Of a stretch of 9,443 nucleotides of DNA, positions 1 through 6,203 are shown piece by piece. The translations under genes were made by a program, and so were the position numbers. The stretch is from Atribacterota bacterium. Lineage in GTDB: Bacteria > Atribacterota > Phoenicimicrobiia > Phoenicimicrobiales > Phoenicimicrobiaceae. The notes under the pieces were generated by a model. It ran no database searches, was not told the DNA's origin, and worked only from the letters and a program-made list of their open reading frames with translations. The DNA is taken from positions 1 to 9,443 of the forward strand of contig JAUVOA010000043.1 in assembly GCA_030599445.1 (NCBI GenBank). Direction: 5' to 3'. The stretch's first letter is position 1. Every line of letters starts with the position of its first letter.

Positions 1-2
1 CA

Positions 3-809
3 AGTCAAGCTATCAAAGTACTAAATTGGTCGATATCTGAAATGGAAAAAAGATTTAAAATATTTGCAGAAGCAGGAGTCAGGAATTTAGACGGGTATAA
101 TGAATATGTTAGAAATATCAATAATGATACTGAACCTTTACCCTATATTATAATAGTAATAGACGAATTAGCTGATTTAATGCTATCTTCTCCGGTAAAA
201 GCGGAGGAATCTTTATGCAGATTAGCCCAGATGACCAGAGCAACCGGCATACATTTAATAATAGCTACTCAACGTCCTTCTGTTGATATTATTACCGGTT
301 CGATAAAGGTAAATTTCCCTTCCCGAATTGCCTTTGCGGTTTCTACTCAGGTTGATTCAAGGACTATATTAGATGTTAATGGAGCCGAAAAATTGTTGGG
401 AAATGGTGACATGTTATTTTCCCCGGTTGGTGCCTCCAAGCCAATTAGGGCTCAAGGAGCTTTTGTAGTAGAAAAAGAAATTAGAAATGTGGTATCCTAT
501 TTAATAAAGCATTCCCCCTCTCCTGAATATGAACAAGAAGTGCTAGAATATAAAAAGAATAAAGGACTACTGCGAGAAACAGAAGAAGAGGAAGAGGATG
601 AATTATTTAATGAAGCTGTTTCTATTATTATTAATAGTAAACAAGCTTCAATATCAATATTGCAACGAAAGCTTCGAATTGGTTATACCCGAGCAGCTCG
701 ATTGATAGATGTAATGGAGAAAAGGGGAATTGTAGGACCATACGATGGTCGAAATCCAAGAAAAATATTAATTTCTAATGAAGAATACTTAAATAAGTAT
801 GACAGATAA
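3..809 (+). CDS. ftsK: DNA translocase FtsK/SpoIIIE, C-terminal part (5' end outside window)
   Basis: This is the C-terminal 268 residues of the septum-associated, ATP-driven DNA pump that clears and segregates chromosome termini during division. The frame is open to the left window edge, and the first visible residues (LNWSISEMEKRFKIFAEAGV) lie inside the motor domain, so the first in-frame ATG at 42 is internal, not a start. The Walker B strand IIIVIDELADLM has its Asp-Glu pair at bases 162-167. It is followed by the family-typical MTRATGIHLIIATQRPSVD and GNGDMLF segments. An acidic linker (run of Glu around bases 580-600) leads to the winged-helix gamma domain (about 600-790), which ends in the typical GPYDGRNPRKILI and in FtsK reads polar DNA motifs. 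The N-terminal membrane segments and Walker A lie upstream of the window. No intrinsic terminator with a T tract follows the stop. Identity is secure; the FtsK versus SpoIIIE label cannot be decided. Confidence 0.96.
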   Translation, partial: SQAIKVLNWSISEMEKRFKIFAEAGVRNLDGYNEYVRNINNDTEPLPYIIIVIDELADLMLSSPVKAEESLCRLAQMTRATGIHLIIATQRPSVDIITGSIKVNFPSRIAFAVSTQVDSRTILDVNGAEKLLGNGDMLFSPVGASKPIRAQGAFVVEKEIRNVVSYLIKHSPSPEYEQEVLEYKKNKGLLRETEEEEEDELFNEAVSIIINSKQASISILQRKLRIGYTRAARLIDVMEKRGIVGPYDGRNPRKILISNEEYLNKYDR

Positions 810-810
810 A

Positions 811-839
811 CTACCGTGTAGCGTACAGCGGGTAGCGTA
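811..839. repeat. Degenerate 7-nt tandem repeat with hairpin potential
   Basis: From 812 the sequence reads as four consecutive heptamers: TACCGTG, TAGCGTA, CAGCGGG, TAGCGTA. The same heptamer returns at 1040-1053 (TAGCGTT, TAGCGTA). The block can also fold: CTACC (811-815) pairs with GGTAG (831-835) and TGTA (817-820) with TACA (824-827) around a 3-nt loop. It starts two bases after the ftsK stop, but no T tract follows, so it is a poor intrinsic terminator. Confidence 0.65.
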
Positions 840-844
840 TAAAA

Positions 845-883
845 TTAGTTAGTTGGTTAGTTAGTTATCTGGTTAGCTGGTTA
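845..883. repeat. Tetranucleotide tandem repeat, TTAG/TTGG type
   Basis: Ten consecutive 4-nt units, mostly TTAG, TTGG or CTGG, run from 845 to about 883 with few deviations (one TTAT, last unit incomplete). This is plain low-complexity sequence. No coding or structural role is evident. Confidence 0.75.
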
Positions 884-909
884 AAATACAGGATGCGAAT
901 TGCAAATAC

Positions 910-937
910 AGTAATGAGTGATAAATAATAAGTAATG
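910..937. repeat. Degenerate 7-nt tandem repeat, AGTAATG type
   Basis: Four heptamers follow one another: AGTAATG (910-916), AGTGATA (917-923), AATAATA (924-930), AGTAATG (931-937). The first and last are identical. The period matches the 7-nt period of the blocks at 812-839 and 1040-1053, but the unit is unrelated. Confidence 0.6.
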
Positions 938-1015
938 AAGAAAAAGATGTGGGAAGGAATAGTCTTCCAGTTGGGGAAAAATACACAGATAATTTCGAGA
1001 TAAAAAACTCCGTAG

Positions 1016-1034
1016 GACAGGCGTCTCGCCTGTC
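1016..1034. repeat. GACAGGCG palindrome, possible dispersed repeat
   Basis: GACAGGCG (1016-1023) and CGCCTGTC (1027-1034) form a perfect 8-bp stem with a 3-nt loop TCT. It is strikingly more GC-rich than its surroundings. I recall near-identical 'GTAGGACAGGCGTCTCGCCTGTC' strings scattered in genomes of unrelated uncultured bacteria, so a dispersed element is plausible; that is memory, not a search. It could act as a weak transcription terminator, but no T tract follows. Confidence 0.7.
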
Positions 1035-1039
1035 TATTA

Positions 1040-1055
1040 TAGCGTTTAGCGTATA
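1040..1055. repeat. TAGCGT(T/A) tandem pair, second copy of the post-ftsK heptamer
   Basis: TAGCGTT (1040-1046) is directly followed by TAGCGTA (1047-1053). TAGCGTATA at 1047-1055 is an exact copy of 833-841. The two heptamer blocks therefore bracket the other repeats in this intergenic region. Confidence 0.55.
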
Positions 1056-1084
1056 GTTTTAGATTAATAAAATTTATTCTAATT

Positions 1085-1115
1085 AAATGAAAAAATAATA
1101 AATATTTTTTCATTT
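1085..1115. repeat. Perfect 13-bp AT-rich inverted repeat
   Basis: AAATGAAAAAATA (1085-1097) and TATTTTTTCATTT (1103-1115) are perfect reverse complements with a 5-nt loop ATAAA. The arms contain A tracts and T tracts on both sides, so it could work as a weak bidirectional terminator between ftsK and the importer operon, or be a protein-binding site. It holds only one G-C pair, so folding in RNA would be weak. Confidence 0.6.
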
Positions 1116-1191
1116 TCAAGCAGGAATAAGATAATCGGTGTCGTATTATTATATTAAGGAACATAAAATAACTAGTCGTATTAACATTTTT

Positions 1192-1275
1192 AGAAGAAAT
1201 CTCTTCTTAGGGAGGTGATAGATGAACTATTTTTCTGACCATATAAACCCTATTAAATAAAAATATTTAACAGGG
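1192..1275 (+). promoter_or_regulatory. Structured 5' leader of the importer operon
   Basis: Just upstream of the binding-protein gene lie, in order: a 6-bp hairpin (AGAAGA 1192-1197 with TCTTCT 1202-1207, loop AATC), a strong Shine-Dalgarno string GGAGGTGAT at 1211-1219, a 12-codon ORF, and a second hairpin. In the second hairpin CCCTATTAAATA (1248-1259) pairs with TATTTAACAGGG (1264-1275) at 11 of 12 positions around an AAAA loop. The stop codon of the small ORF lies inside the left arm. The architecture is compatible with translation-dependent control of the operon. I cannot match it to a known riboswitch; in particular I do not see the purine riboswitch core. Confidence 0.4.
1222..1260 (+). 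CDS. Possible 12-residue leader peptide ORF
   Basis: ATG at 1222 is preceded by GGAGG (1211-1215) at an ideal 6-nt spacing and is followed by 11 sense codons and TAA at 1258. The predicted peptide is MNYFSDHINPIK. It has no run of one amino acid that would mark a classical attenuator, and I do not recognise it. The ribosome binding site is at least as good as those of the real genes downstream, which is the main reason to list it. The ORF ends 69 bases before the binding-protein start and its 3' end overlaps the left arm of a hairpin. It may be a regulatory leader, a vestige, or chance. Confidence 0.35.
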   Translation: MNYFSDHINPIK

Positions 1276-1329
1276 CAAAAGTAAAGTTGGAATTTTAAGT
1301 ATTTTTAAAAATGAAAGGAGATTTCAGAA

Positions 1330-2382
1330 ATGAAAAAGAATCTATTAGGAGTAGTCGTATTAGCAATAATCTTAAGCTTATGTCTTTCTTCGACAGTTTT
1401 TGCTGCAGAAGCACTTAAAGTTGGCTTGGTGTTTGATATTGGTGGAAAAGGAGATAAATCATTTAATGATTCGGCATCCCGAGGTCTGGCATGGGCAGCA
1501 GCTGATTTTACAATTAAGCGTATCGAATTAGAGCCTGGAGTAATGGCGGATAGAGAAGTAAATCTTAGAACCTTAGCTGGTATAGGTTATGATTTAATAA
1601 TCGGAGTAGGATTTTTATTTACTGATGCCATAGTTACCGTAGCTGATGAGTTCCCTGATACTAAGTTTGCAATTGTCGATGGATTTATCCCTGACAAGCC
1701 CAATGTAGTGTCTCTGTTGTTTCCGGAACCTCATGGTTCTTTCCTGGTGGGCATAATTGCTGGTATGAAAGCACAGGAAGACGGAAAGGATACAATCGGA
1801 TTTATAGGCGGAATGGATATACCGCTTATTCATGGATTTGAAGCAGGTTATATAGCCGGAGTTGGTTATGTCTACCCTGAATGCAAAATCCTTTCTGCTT
1901 ATGCCGGTGATACTCCCATGGCTTTTGCTGACCCGGTAAAAGGGAAAGAATTAGCTTTGTCACAATACGATAACGGAGCATGGGTTATATATCATGCGTC
2001 TGGTCTAACCGGAGCCGGAGTATTTGAAGCAGCCAAAGAAAGAAAAAGATATGTCATCGGTGTTGATTCCAATCAAAATTTCATGGGATTTATTGAGGAA
2101 ACTGGTGAAAACTTTGGTTTAACCAGTATGCTAAAACAAGTTGACGTTGCAGTATATCTTGCCATAAAAGCAGCGGTTGAAGGAACCTTTAAAGGCGGTA
2201 TCGAGGTATATGGTTTAGATAGATACGTTACCATTGAAGGTGTAACATATTCCGGAGTTGGTTATGCTATCGATAAATACAATGAAGATCTTGTATCTGC
2301 AGAAATGATAGCTAAGGTTGATGAAGCAAAGACCAAAATTCTAAGCGGAGAAATTGTTGTTCCCACCGAAGTAACTAAATAA
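1330..2382 (+). CDS. BMP/PnrA-family nucleoside ABC transporter substrate-binding protein
   Basis: This is the extracytoplasmic binding protein of the importer encoded downstream. At 350 residues it has the usual full length of the BMP (Med/TmpC/PnrA, YufN) family, whose characterised members bind purine nucleosides. Residues 1-25 form a signal peptide: MKKN, a hydrophobic core, then VFA before Ala26. The only Cys (C18) sits in LSLC, a poor lipobox, so signal peptidase I cleavage and a soluble periplasmic protein are more likely than a lipoprotein. Family motifs are DIGGKGDKSFND (36-47, with the ligand-loop Phe45-Asn46), an ADPVKGKELALSQYDNGA segment, and VIGVDSNQ with Asp246 before LTSMLKQVDVAVY. 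AAAGGAG at 1314-1320 lies 9 nt before the ATG. An 18-bp hairpin after the stop may give this gene more mRNA than the rest of the operon. The nucleoside substrate is inferred from the family only. Confidence 0.92.
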   Translation: MKKNLLGVVVLAIILSLCLSSTVFAAEALKVGLVFDIGGKGDKSFNDSASRGLAWAAADFTIKRIELEPGVMADREVNLRTLAGIGYDLIIGVGFLFTDAIVTVADEFPDTKFAIVDGFIPDKPNVVSLLFPEPHGSFLVGIIAGMKAQEDGKDTIGFIGGMDIPLIHGFEAGYIAGVGYVYPECKILSAYAGDTPMAFADPVKGKELALSQYDNGAWVIYHASGLTGAGVFEAAKERKRYVIGVDSNQNFMGFIEETGENFGLTSMLKQVDVAVYLAIKAAVEGTFKGGIEVYGLDRYVTIEGVTYSGVGYAIDKYNEDLVSAEMIAKVDEAKTKILSGEIVVPTEVTK

Positions 2383-2396
2383 CATATTTTTGCATT

Positions 2397-2438
2397 TATA
2401 TTGGAGGTATTCATTATTGCATGAATACCTCCAATATA
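2397..2438 (+). terminator. Perfect 18-bp hairpin after the binding-protein gene (partial terminator or mRNA stabiliser)
   Basis: TATATTGGAGGTATTCAT (2397-2414) and its exact reverse complement (2421-2438) face each other across a 6-nt loop TATTGC. It begins 14 bases after the stop of the binding-protein gene. No clear T tract follows, so complete termination is unlikely. In other binding-protein ABC operons a hairpin at this place lets the binding protein be made in excess of the membrane parts, which is the inferred role. The left arm contains GGAGG (2403-2407) and the right arm an ATG (2421), so any start there would be buried in the stem. Confidence 0.7.
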
Positions 2439-2461
2439 TTAAAATCAAGTGTAAATTACCG

Positions 2462-2468
2462 AAGGAGG
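2462..2468 (+). promoter_or_regulatory. Ribosome binding site that sets the ATPase start at TTG 2478
   Basis: AAGGAGG lies 9 nt before an in-frame TTG at 2478-2480. The upstream in-frame ATG at 2421 is locked in the arm of an 18-bp hairpin, and its 19 extra residues are not part of the usual family N-terminus. The family consensus begins right after the TTG (PEIALEMKNITKRF). This site therefore decides the start. Confidence 0.75.
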
Positions 2469-2477
2469 ATTTATCAA

Positions 2478-4016
2478 TTGCCTGAGATTGCTTTAGAGAT
2501 GAAAAATATCACCAAACGATTCCCTCTTGTAGTTGCCAACGATAAAGTTAGTTTTACAGTCTACAAAGGAGAAATACATGCTCTGGTTGGCGAAAATGGA
2601 GCCGGTAAATCAACCTTGATGAGCATCTTGTATGGACTGTATCAAGCTGATTCCGGTAAAATATTTATAAATGGAGAAAAAGTTAGTATCGCCAATCCGA
2701 ATGTTGCTATCAATTTAAAGATTGGTATGGTTCATCAACATTTTATGTTAGTACCGCCTTTAACCGTTACGGAAAATATTATCCTGGGAATGGAGCCTAA
2801 AAAAAATAATATTTTCATAGATATGGAAAATGCAACTAAGAGGGTTGAAGAATTATCTAAAAGTATGGGCTTTAAAATCGACTCCAAAGCAAAAATCGAA
2901 AATATTTCTGTGGGGATTCAGCAGAGAGTAGAAATTATTAAAGTCCTTTACCGAGGAGCAGAGATCTTAGTGATGGATGAACCCACTGCAGTATTAACTC
3001 CCCAGGAAGTTGAAGATCTATTCGAAATACTTAGATCGCTAAAAAAACAGGGTAAGACTATTATTTTTATCACCCATAAATTGAATGAAGTAAAAGCTCT
3101 CTCCGACCGGGTAACTGTAATGAGAAGAGGAAAGGTAGTAGGGGTAAAAGATACCAAAGATACCAATCAAGAGGAAATCGCCAGTTTGATGGTAGGCAGA
3201 AAGGTTATTTTTGATATCGAAAAAAAACCTCATAGCCCTGGGAAGACAGCTTTAAAAGTAGAAAAATTAAAAGCGCTTAGCAACAAAGGATTACCGGCTG
3301 TAAAGAACATCTCTTTTGAAATAAAGGAAGGAGAGATATTGGGATTTGCCGGCGTAGAAGGAAATGGACAGACTGAGTTAGTAGAAGTTATTACCGGCCT
3401 TCGTCCGGCTTCAAGCGGTAAAATATTTTTATATGACCATGATATTACTAATTATTCTCCCCGAAGTATTAGAGAAGATAAAATTGCTCACATCCCTGAA
3501 GATAGGAAACAACGCGGAATTATTTCAAATTATACGGTTGCCGAAAATTTAATTTTAGGAAGCCATTATCGTTCACCTTTCAATAAAGGTTTAGCCTTAA
3601 ATTTTACCGCAATTAATAACCACGCCAATAATTTAATAAAAGATTTTGATATACGGCCTTCTGATAAAGATAATTTTTTAAAATCTTTATCCGGAGGCAA
3701 CCAACAGAAGGTTATTGTCGCCCGCGAATTATACGGAGAGCCAAAGCTTTTAATCGCCGCTCAACCAACTCGGGGTTTAGATGTAGGCTCTATTGAATTT
3801 GTACACCAACAAATATTAAATGAAAGAGATAAAGGAAAAGCAATCTTACTAATTTCGGCTGATTTAGAAGAGATTTTATCTTTGTCTGACCGCATTGCCG
3901 TAATATATGAAGGTGAAATAGTGGATGTTTTAGATCCGAAAAAAACAGACGAAAACGAGATAGGTTTATTAATGACTGGCTCTACTGCAAATAAAAAATT
4001 ATCAAAGGCCAAGTAG
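2478..4016 (+). CDS. Nucleoside ABC transporter ATPase with two nucleotide-binding domains (YufO/NupA-like)
   Basis: This cytoplasmic energy unit powers the two permeases that follow. From the TTG it has 512 residues, normal for fused double-NBD sugar/nucleoside ATPases. NBD1 has Walker A GENGAGKST (38-46), signature ISVGIQQ (143-149) and Walker B ILVMDEP with Asp167-Glu168. NBD2 is degenerate in the manner usual for this family: GVEGNGQTE (292-300) has Gln for the Walker A Lys, the signature LSGGNQQ (404-410) is intact, and Walker B reads LLIAAQP with Ala428-Gln429 replacing Asp-Glu. Hydrolysis should therefore occur mainly at the site built from NBD1 Walker motifs and the NBD2 signature. 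An alternative start at ATG 2421 would add 19 residues; I reject it because it lies in a hairpin arm and 2478 has the better ribosome site. The next gene starts 19 bases after the stop. Confidence 0.93.
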   Translation: MPEIALEMKNITKRFPLVVANDKVSFTVYKGEIHALVGENGAGKSTLMSILYGLYQADSGKIFINGEKVSIANPNVAINLKIGMVHQHFMLVPPLTVTENIILGMEPKKNNIFIDMENATKRVEELSKSMGFKIDSKAKIENISVGIQQRVEIIKVLYRGAEILVMDEPTAVLTPQEVEDLFEILRSLKKQGKTIIFITHKLNEVKALSDRVTVMRRGKVVGVKDTKDTNQEEIASLMVGRKVIFDIEKKPHSPGKTALKVEKLKALSNKGLPAVKNISFEIKEGEILGFAGVEGNGQTELVEVITGLRPASSGKIFLYDHDITNYSPRSIREDKIAHIPEDRKQRGIISNYTVAENLILGSHYRSPFNKGLALNFTAINNHANNLIKDFDIRPSDKDNFLKSLSGGNQQKVIVARELYGEPKLLIAAQPTRGLDVGSIEFVHQQILNERDKGKAILLISADLEEILSLSDRIAVIYEGEIVDVLDPKKTDENEIGLLMTGSTANKKLSKAK

Positions 4017-4035
4017 TTTATGGAGGAAGATAAAT

Positions 4036-5160
4036 TTGAAAATTAATAAAAAATTTGACTATTTTGTCATTTTAGAAAAAATTACTCCTTTAATTGCGGT
4101 AATATTTGCTCTCTTGGTAGGCGCAATTGTTATTATGTTAATTGGCGAAGATCCGGTTTTTGTTTATAAAACATTATTTAGCAACGCTATTGGTAATAGA
4201 GATGGCTGGGGTAATGTATTATTCAGAGCAACTCCCTTAATATTTACCGGGCTAACAGTCGCTTTCGCTTTCCGCTGTGGTTTATTTAATATAGGCGGAG
4301 AAGGACAAATGTATATAGGAACTTTTCTTGCTACCTGGGTTGGATTTACCTTTACTAATTTGCCTGCTTTTATACTTATTCCACTATGCATATTAACTGC
4401 AGCTGCTGGTGGAGCTTTATGGGCAGCTGTCCCCGGAATATTAAAAGCTAAAACGGGGGTACATGAAGTTATTGTTACTATTATGATGAACTGGATAGCT
4501 GCCTCTTTAACTTTCTTTCTTGTTTTAAAATTTAAAGCACCACCGACGGAAGCAATGATAGAAGCAGGTGTGAAACAGATGATTCCACATACCAGTGAAA
4601 TTGCCCAAGCTGCCCGACTTCCCCGACTTTATTCTATTTTTAAGTTTTTAAATATAGATTTCCCCGCCTATAATCAGGTTAATGTTTCCTTTTTTATCGC
4701 CATAGGTGTAGCCATATTAGCTTACTATATTTTATGGAAAACAAATTTAGGCTACGAAATAAGAGCAGTCGGCTATAGCCCTTTGGCTGCTGAATATGGC
4801 GGCATAAGTGTGGCAAAAAATATTATATTAGCTATGGTTATAAGTGGCGCTTTTGCCGGTTTAGTAGGAACTAATGAGATAATGGGTTTTAAGTATCGCT
4901 GGAGACAAGAACTTTTCACCGGATTAGGATTTAACGGAATTGCTGTGGCACTTTTAGGTAAGAATCACCCCCTGGGAGTAGTCTTAGCTGCTATTTTATT
5001 CGGTATTTTAAATTACGGAGGAGCTATAGTCAATATATATACCGCCGGAAGAATACCTCGGGAGCTTATTATGGTATTACAAGCTGTTATAGTAATATTT
5101 GTAGTAATCAGTGATGAAGTAGTAAAGAGATTAATTCGCCAAAGGAGGAAAATACTATAA
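4036..5160 (+). CDS. Nucleoside ABC transporter permease 1 (YufP-like, BPD_transp_2)
   Basis: This is an inner-membrane channel subunit of the importer, 374 residues, in the larger of the two size classes that pair in BMP-type systems. It is strongly hydrophobic with about 8-10 membrane spans; the first is near residues 16-37, and the last hydrophobic run ends in a basic tail (VKRLIRQRRKIL). Family-typical stretches are RCGLFNIGGEGQMYIG (80-95) and KTGVHEVIVTIMMNW (139-153), the latter resembling the conserved 'GxxEVixTimmN' loop that contacts the ATPase. The start is TTG, with GGAGG at 4022-4026 placed 9 nt upstream; no ATG fits. The stop TAA shares its last A with the ATG of the next permease, so translation of the two is probably coupled. 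Confidence 0.92.
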   Translation: MKINKKFDYFVILEKITPLIAVIFALLVGAIVIMLIGEDPVFVYKTLFSNAIGNRDGWGNVLFRATPLIFTGLTVAFAFRCGLFNIGGEGQMYIGTFLATWVGFTFTNLPAFILIPLCILTAAAGGALWAAVPGILKAKTGVHEVIVTIMMNWIAASLTFFLVLKFKAPPTEAMIEAGVKQMIPHTSEIAQAARLPRLYSIFKFLNIDFPAYNQVNVSFFIAIGVAILAYYILWKTNLGYEIRAVGYSPLAAEYGGISVAKNIILAMVISGAFAGLVGTNEIMGFKYRWRQELFTGLGFNGIAVALLGKNHPLGVVLAAILFGILNYGGAIVNIYTAGRIPRELIMVLQAVIVIFVVISDEVVKRLIRQRRKIL

Positions 5161-6104
5161 TGTTTGGTGATATTTTTAACGCCCAGTTTGTTGCCTCATC
5201 TATCAGAGTAGCTATACCTTTAGCTTTAGCTGGTTTGGGAGGAGTATTTTCAGAAAGGTCAGGAGTAATTAATATTGGCTTAGAGGGTATGATATTATCT
5301 GGCGCCTTTGCAGCAGTCGCAGTTACTAATTTTACTCAAAATCCCTGGGCAGGAGTCTTAGGAGCAATCCTGGTAGGTATTTTATTAGGATTAATACATG
5401 CTATTACCTGTATTACCTTTAAAGCCAATCAAATAGTAAGCGGTGTAGCTATTAATTTATTCTCCAGTGGAATCACTGTATTTTTTAGCTGGCTTTTATT
5501 TGGTGAAACCCAAATTATGGTTAAAAGCAATTTGCCAATTTGGGGATTGCCTCTACCAGATATAGGAGAAGGCTCAACCTTTGTAAGAAATATTATTGTA
5601 ATGTTTGCTCATCATTCTCCCTTAGTTTATTTAACTATTGTAATTTTTATATTAGCACACTTAATTATATATAAAACTCCTTTTGGGTTAAGATTAAGAT
5701 CGGTAGGAGAATACCCTCAGGCTGCTGATACTATGGGAGTAAATATTATTAAAATGAGATATATAGCAGTAATGACCTCTGGTGCTCTTGCCGGATTAGC
5801 CGGTTCTTTTTTATCTTTAGAGCAAGCTCATTTTTTTGTCAAAGAAATGAGTGGAGGTAGGGGTTTTATCGCTTTAGCAGCGATGATTTTTGGTAAATGG
5901 ACTCCACTTGGGACTGCTGGAGCTGCTCTTCTTTTTGGATTTGGTGAAGCTTTGGCTATGAGGTTGCAAGGTGTTCTTGCTATTCCGGTCCAATTTATCC
6001 ACATGGTTCCTTACTTATTGGCAATTTTTGTATTAGTAAGCGCCATCGGAAGAGCTACTCCTATGGCAGCAGTTGGAATTCCTTACGAAAAAGAAATAGG
6101 GTAG
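5160..6104 (+). CDS. Nucleoside ABC transporter permease 2 (YufQ-like, BPD_transp_2)
   Basis: This is the second channel subunit, 314 residues, the smaller partner that forms a heterodimer with the preceding permease in the inner membrane. The conserved stretch ERSGVINIGLEGMILSGA (32-49) mirrors the RCGLFNIGGEGQ motif of its partner, as expected for paralogous subunits. NQIVSGVAINLF (90-101) is the counterpart of the partner's conserved ATPase-contact loop. About 8 hydrophobic spans are visible. The ATG overlaps the previous stop by one base (TAATG), and AGGAGG at 5143-5148 lies inside the end of the upstream gene. It is the last gene of the importer operon; no terminator hairpin follows within the 99 bases before the next gene. 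Identification is secure at family level; substrate is not shown by sequence. Confidence 0.93.
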   Translation: MFGDIFNAQFVASSIRVAIPLALAGLGGVFSERSGVINIGLEGMILSGAFAAVAVTNFTQNPWAGVLGAILVGILLGLIHAITCITFKANQIVSGVAINLFSSGITVFFSWLLFGETQIMVKSNLPIWGLPLPDIGEGSTFVRNIIVMFAHHSPLVYLTIVIFILAHLIIYKTPFGLRLRSVGEYPQAADTMGVNIIKMRYIAVMTSGALAGLAGSFLSLEQAHFFVKEMSGGRGFIALAAMIFGKWTPLGTAGAALLFGFGEALAMRLQGVLAIPVQFIHMVPYLLAIFVLVSAIGRATPMAAVGIPYEKEIG

Positions 6105-6129
6105 AAAGTAAAATAAAATTAAGAATAAC

Positions 6130-6158
6130 TCGACCATTAAATATTTTAGGTATATAAT
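6130..6158 (+). promoter_or_regulatory. Likely sigma-70-type promoter for the rodZ-recA group
   Basis: A perfect -10 box TATAAT (6153-6158) lies 17 bases after TCGACC (6130-6135), which matches TTGACA at four of six positions. The spacing is optimal and the ATG of the rodZ-like gene follows 45 bases after the -10. In such AT-rich sequence a chance TATAAT is possible, but the combination of spacing and place supports it. It would let the downstream genes be transcribed separately from the importer. Confidence 0.5.
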
Positions 6159-6203
6159 ATAAAAAATAATACAATTTCCAAAAAAGGAGAATAATTTAAT
6201 CAA

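Larger units (their letters stand above)
810..1329. other. 520-base non-coding region between ftsK and the importer operon
   Basis: I find no credible protein gene here. The left half (811-1055) is a patchwork of degenerate 7-nt and 4-nt tandem repeats and a GC-richer palindrome, listed separately. The right half (1056-1329) is very AT-rich. It holds a perfect 13-bp inverted repeat at 1085-1115 and the probable 5' leader of the importer operon, with a small hairpin, a strong ribosome binding site, a 12-codon ORF and a second hairpin. A 99-codon reading frame on the minus strand (865-1164) exists only because the repeats lack stops in that frame. No -35/-10 pair stands out to me. A promoter for the operon must be in this stretch if the operon is transcribed independently of ftsK. 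Confidence 0.8.

Noticed and set aside
42..809. ATG at 42 as the start of a short FtsK-like gene
   Set aside because: The frame is open to the window edge and the codons before 42 continue the FtsK motor sequence, so the gene is simply cut by the window.
865..1164. 99-codon minus-strand ORF in the ftsK-importer gap
   Set aside because: It runs through tandem repeats and the GACAGGCG palindrome, has AT-driven Phe/Ile/Tyr/Leu composition, no family resemblance and no ribosome binding site that I can see; it looks spurious.
1190..1329. Purine riboswitch in front of the nucleoside importer
   Set aside because: Neither the conserved P1/J2-3 core nor the paired loop sequences of that class are visible.
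2948..3233. Minus-strand ORFs inside the ATPase gene
   Set aside because: They overlap strongly conserved NBD1 coding sequence and have no recognisable content; shadows of the real frame.
3351..3770. Degenerate NBD2 (Gln for Walker A Lys, Ala-Gln for Walker B Asp-Glu) as a sign of gene decay
   Set aside because: This substitution pattern is what I recall as normal for the second domain of BMP-type nucleoside ATPases, and the signature motif and the rest of the frame are intact.
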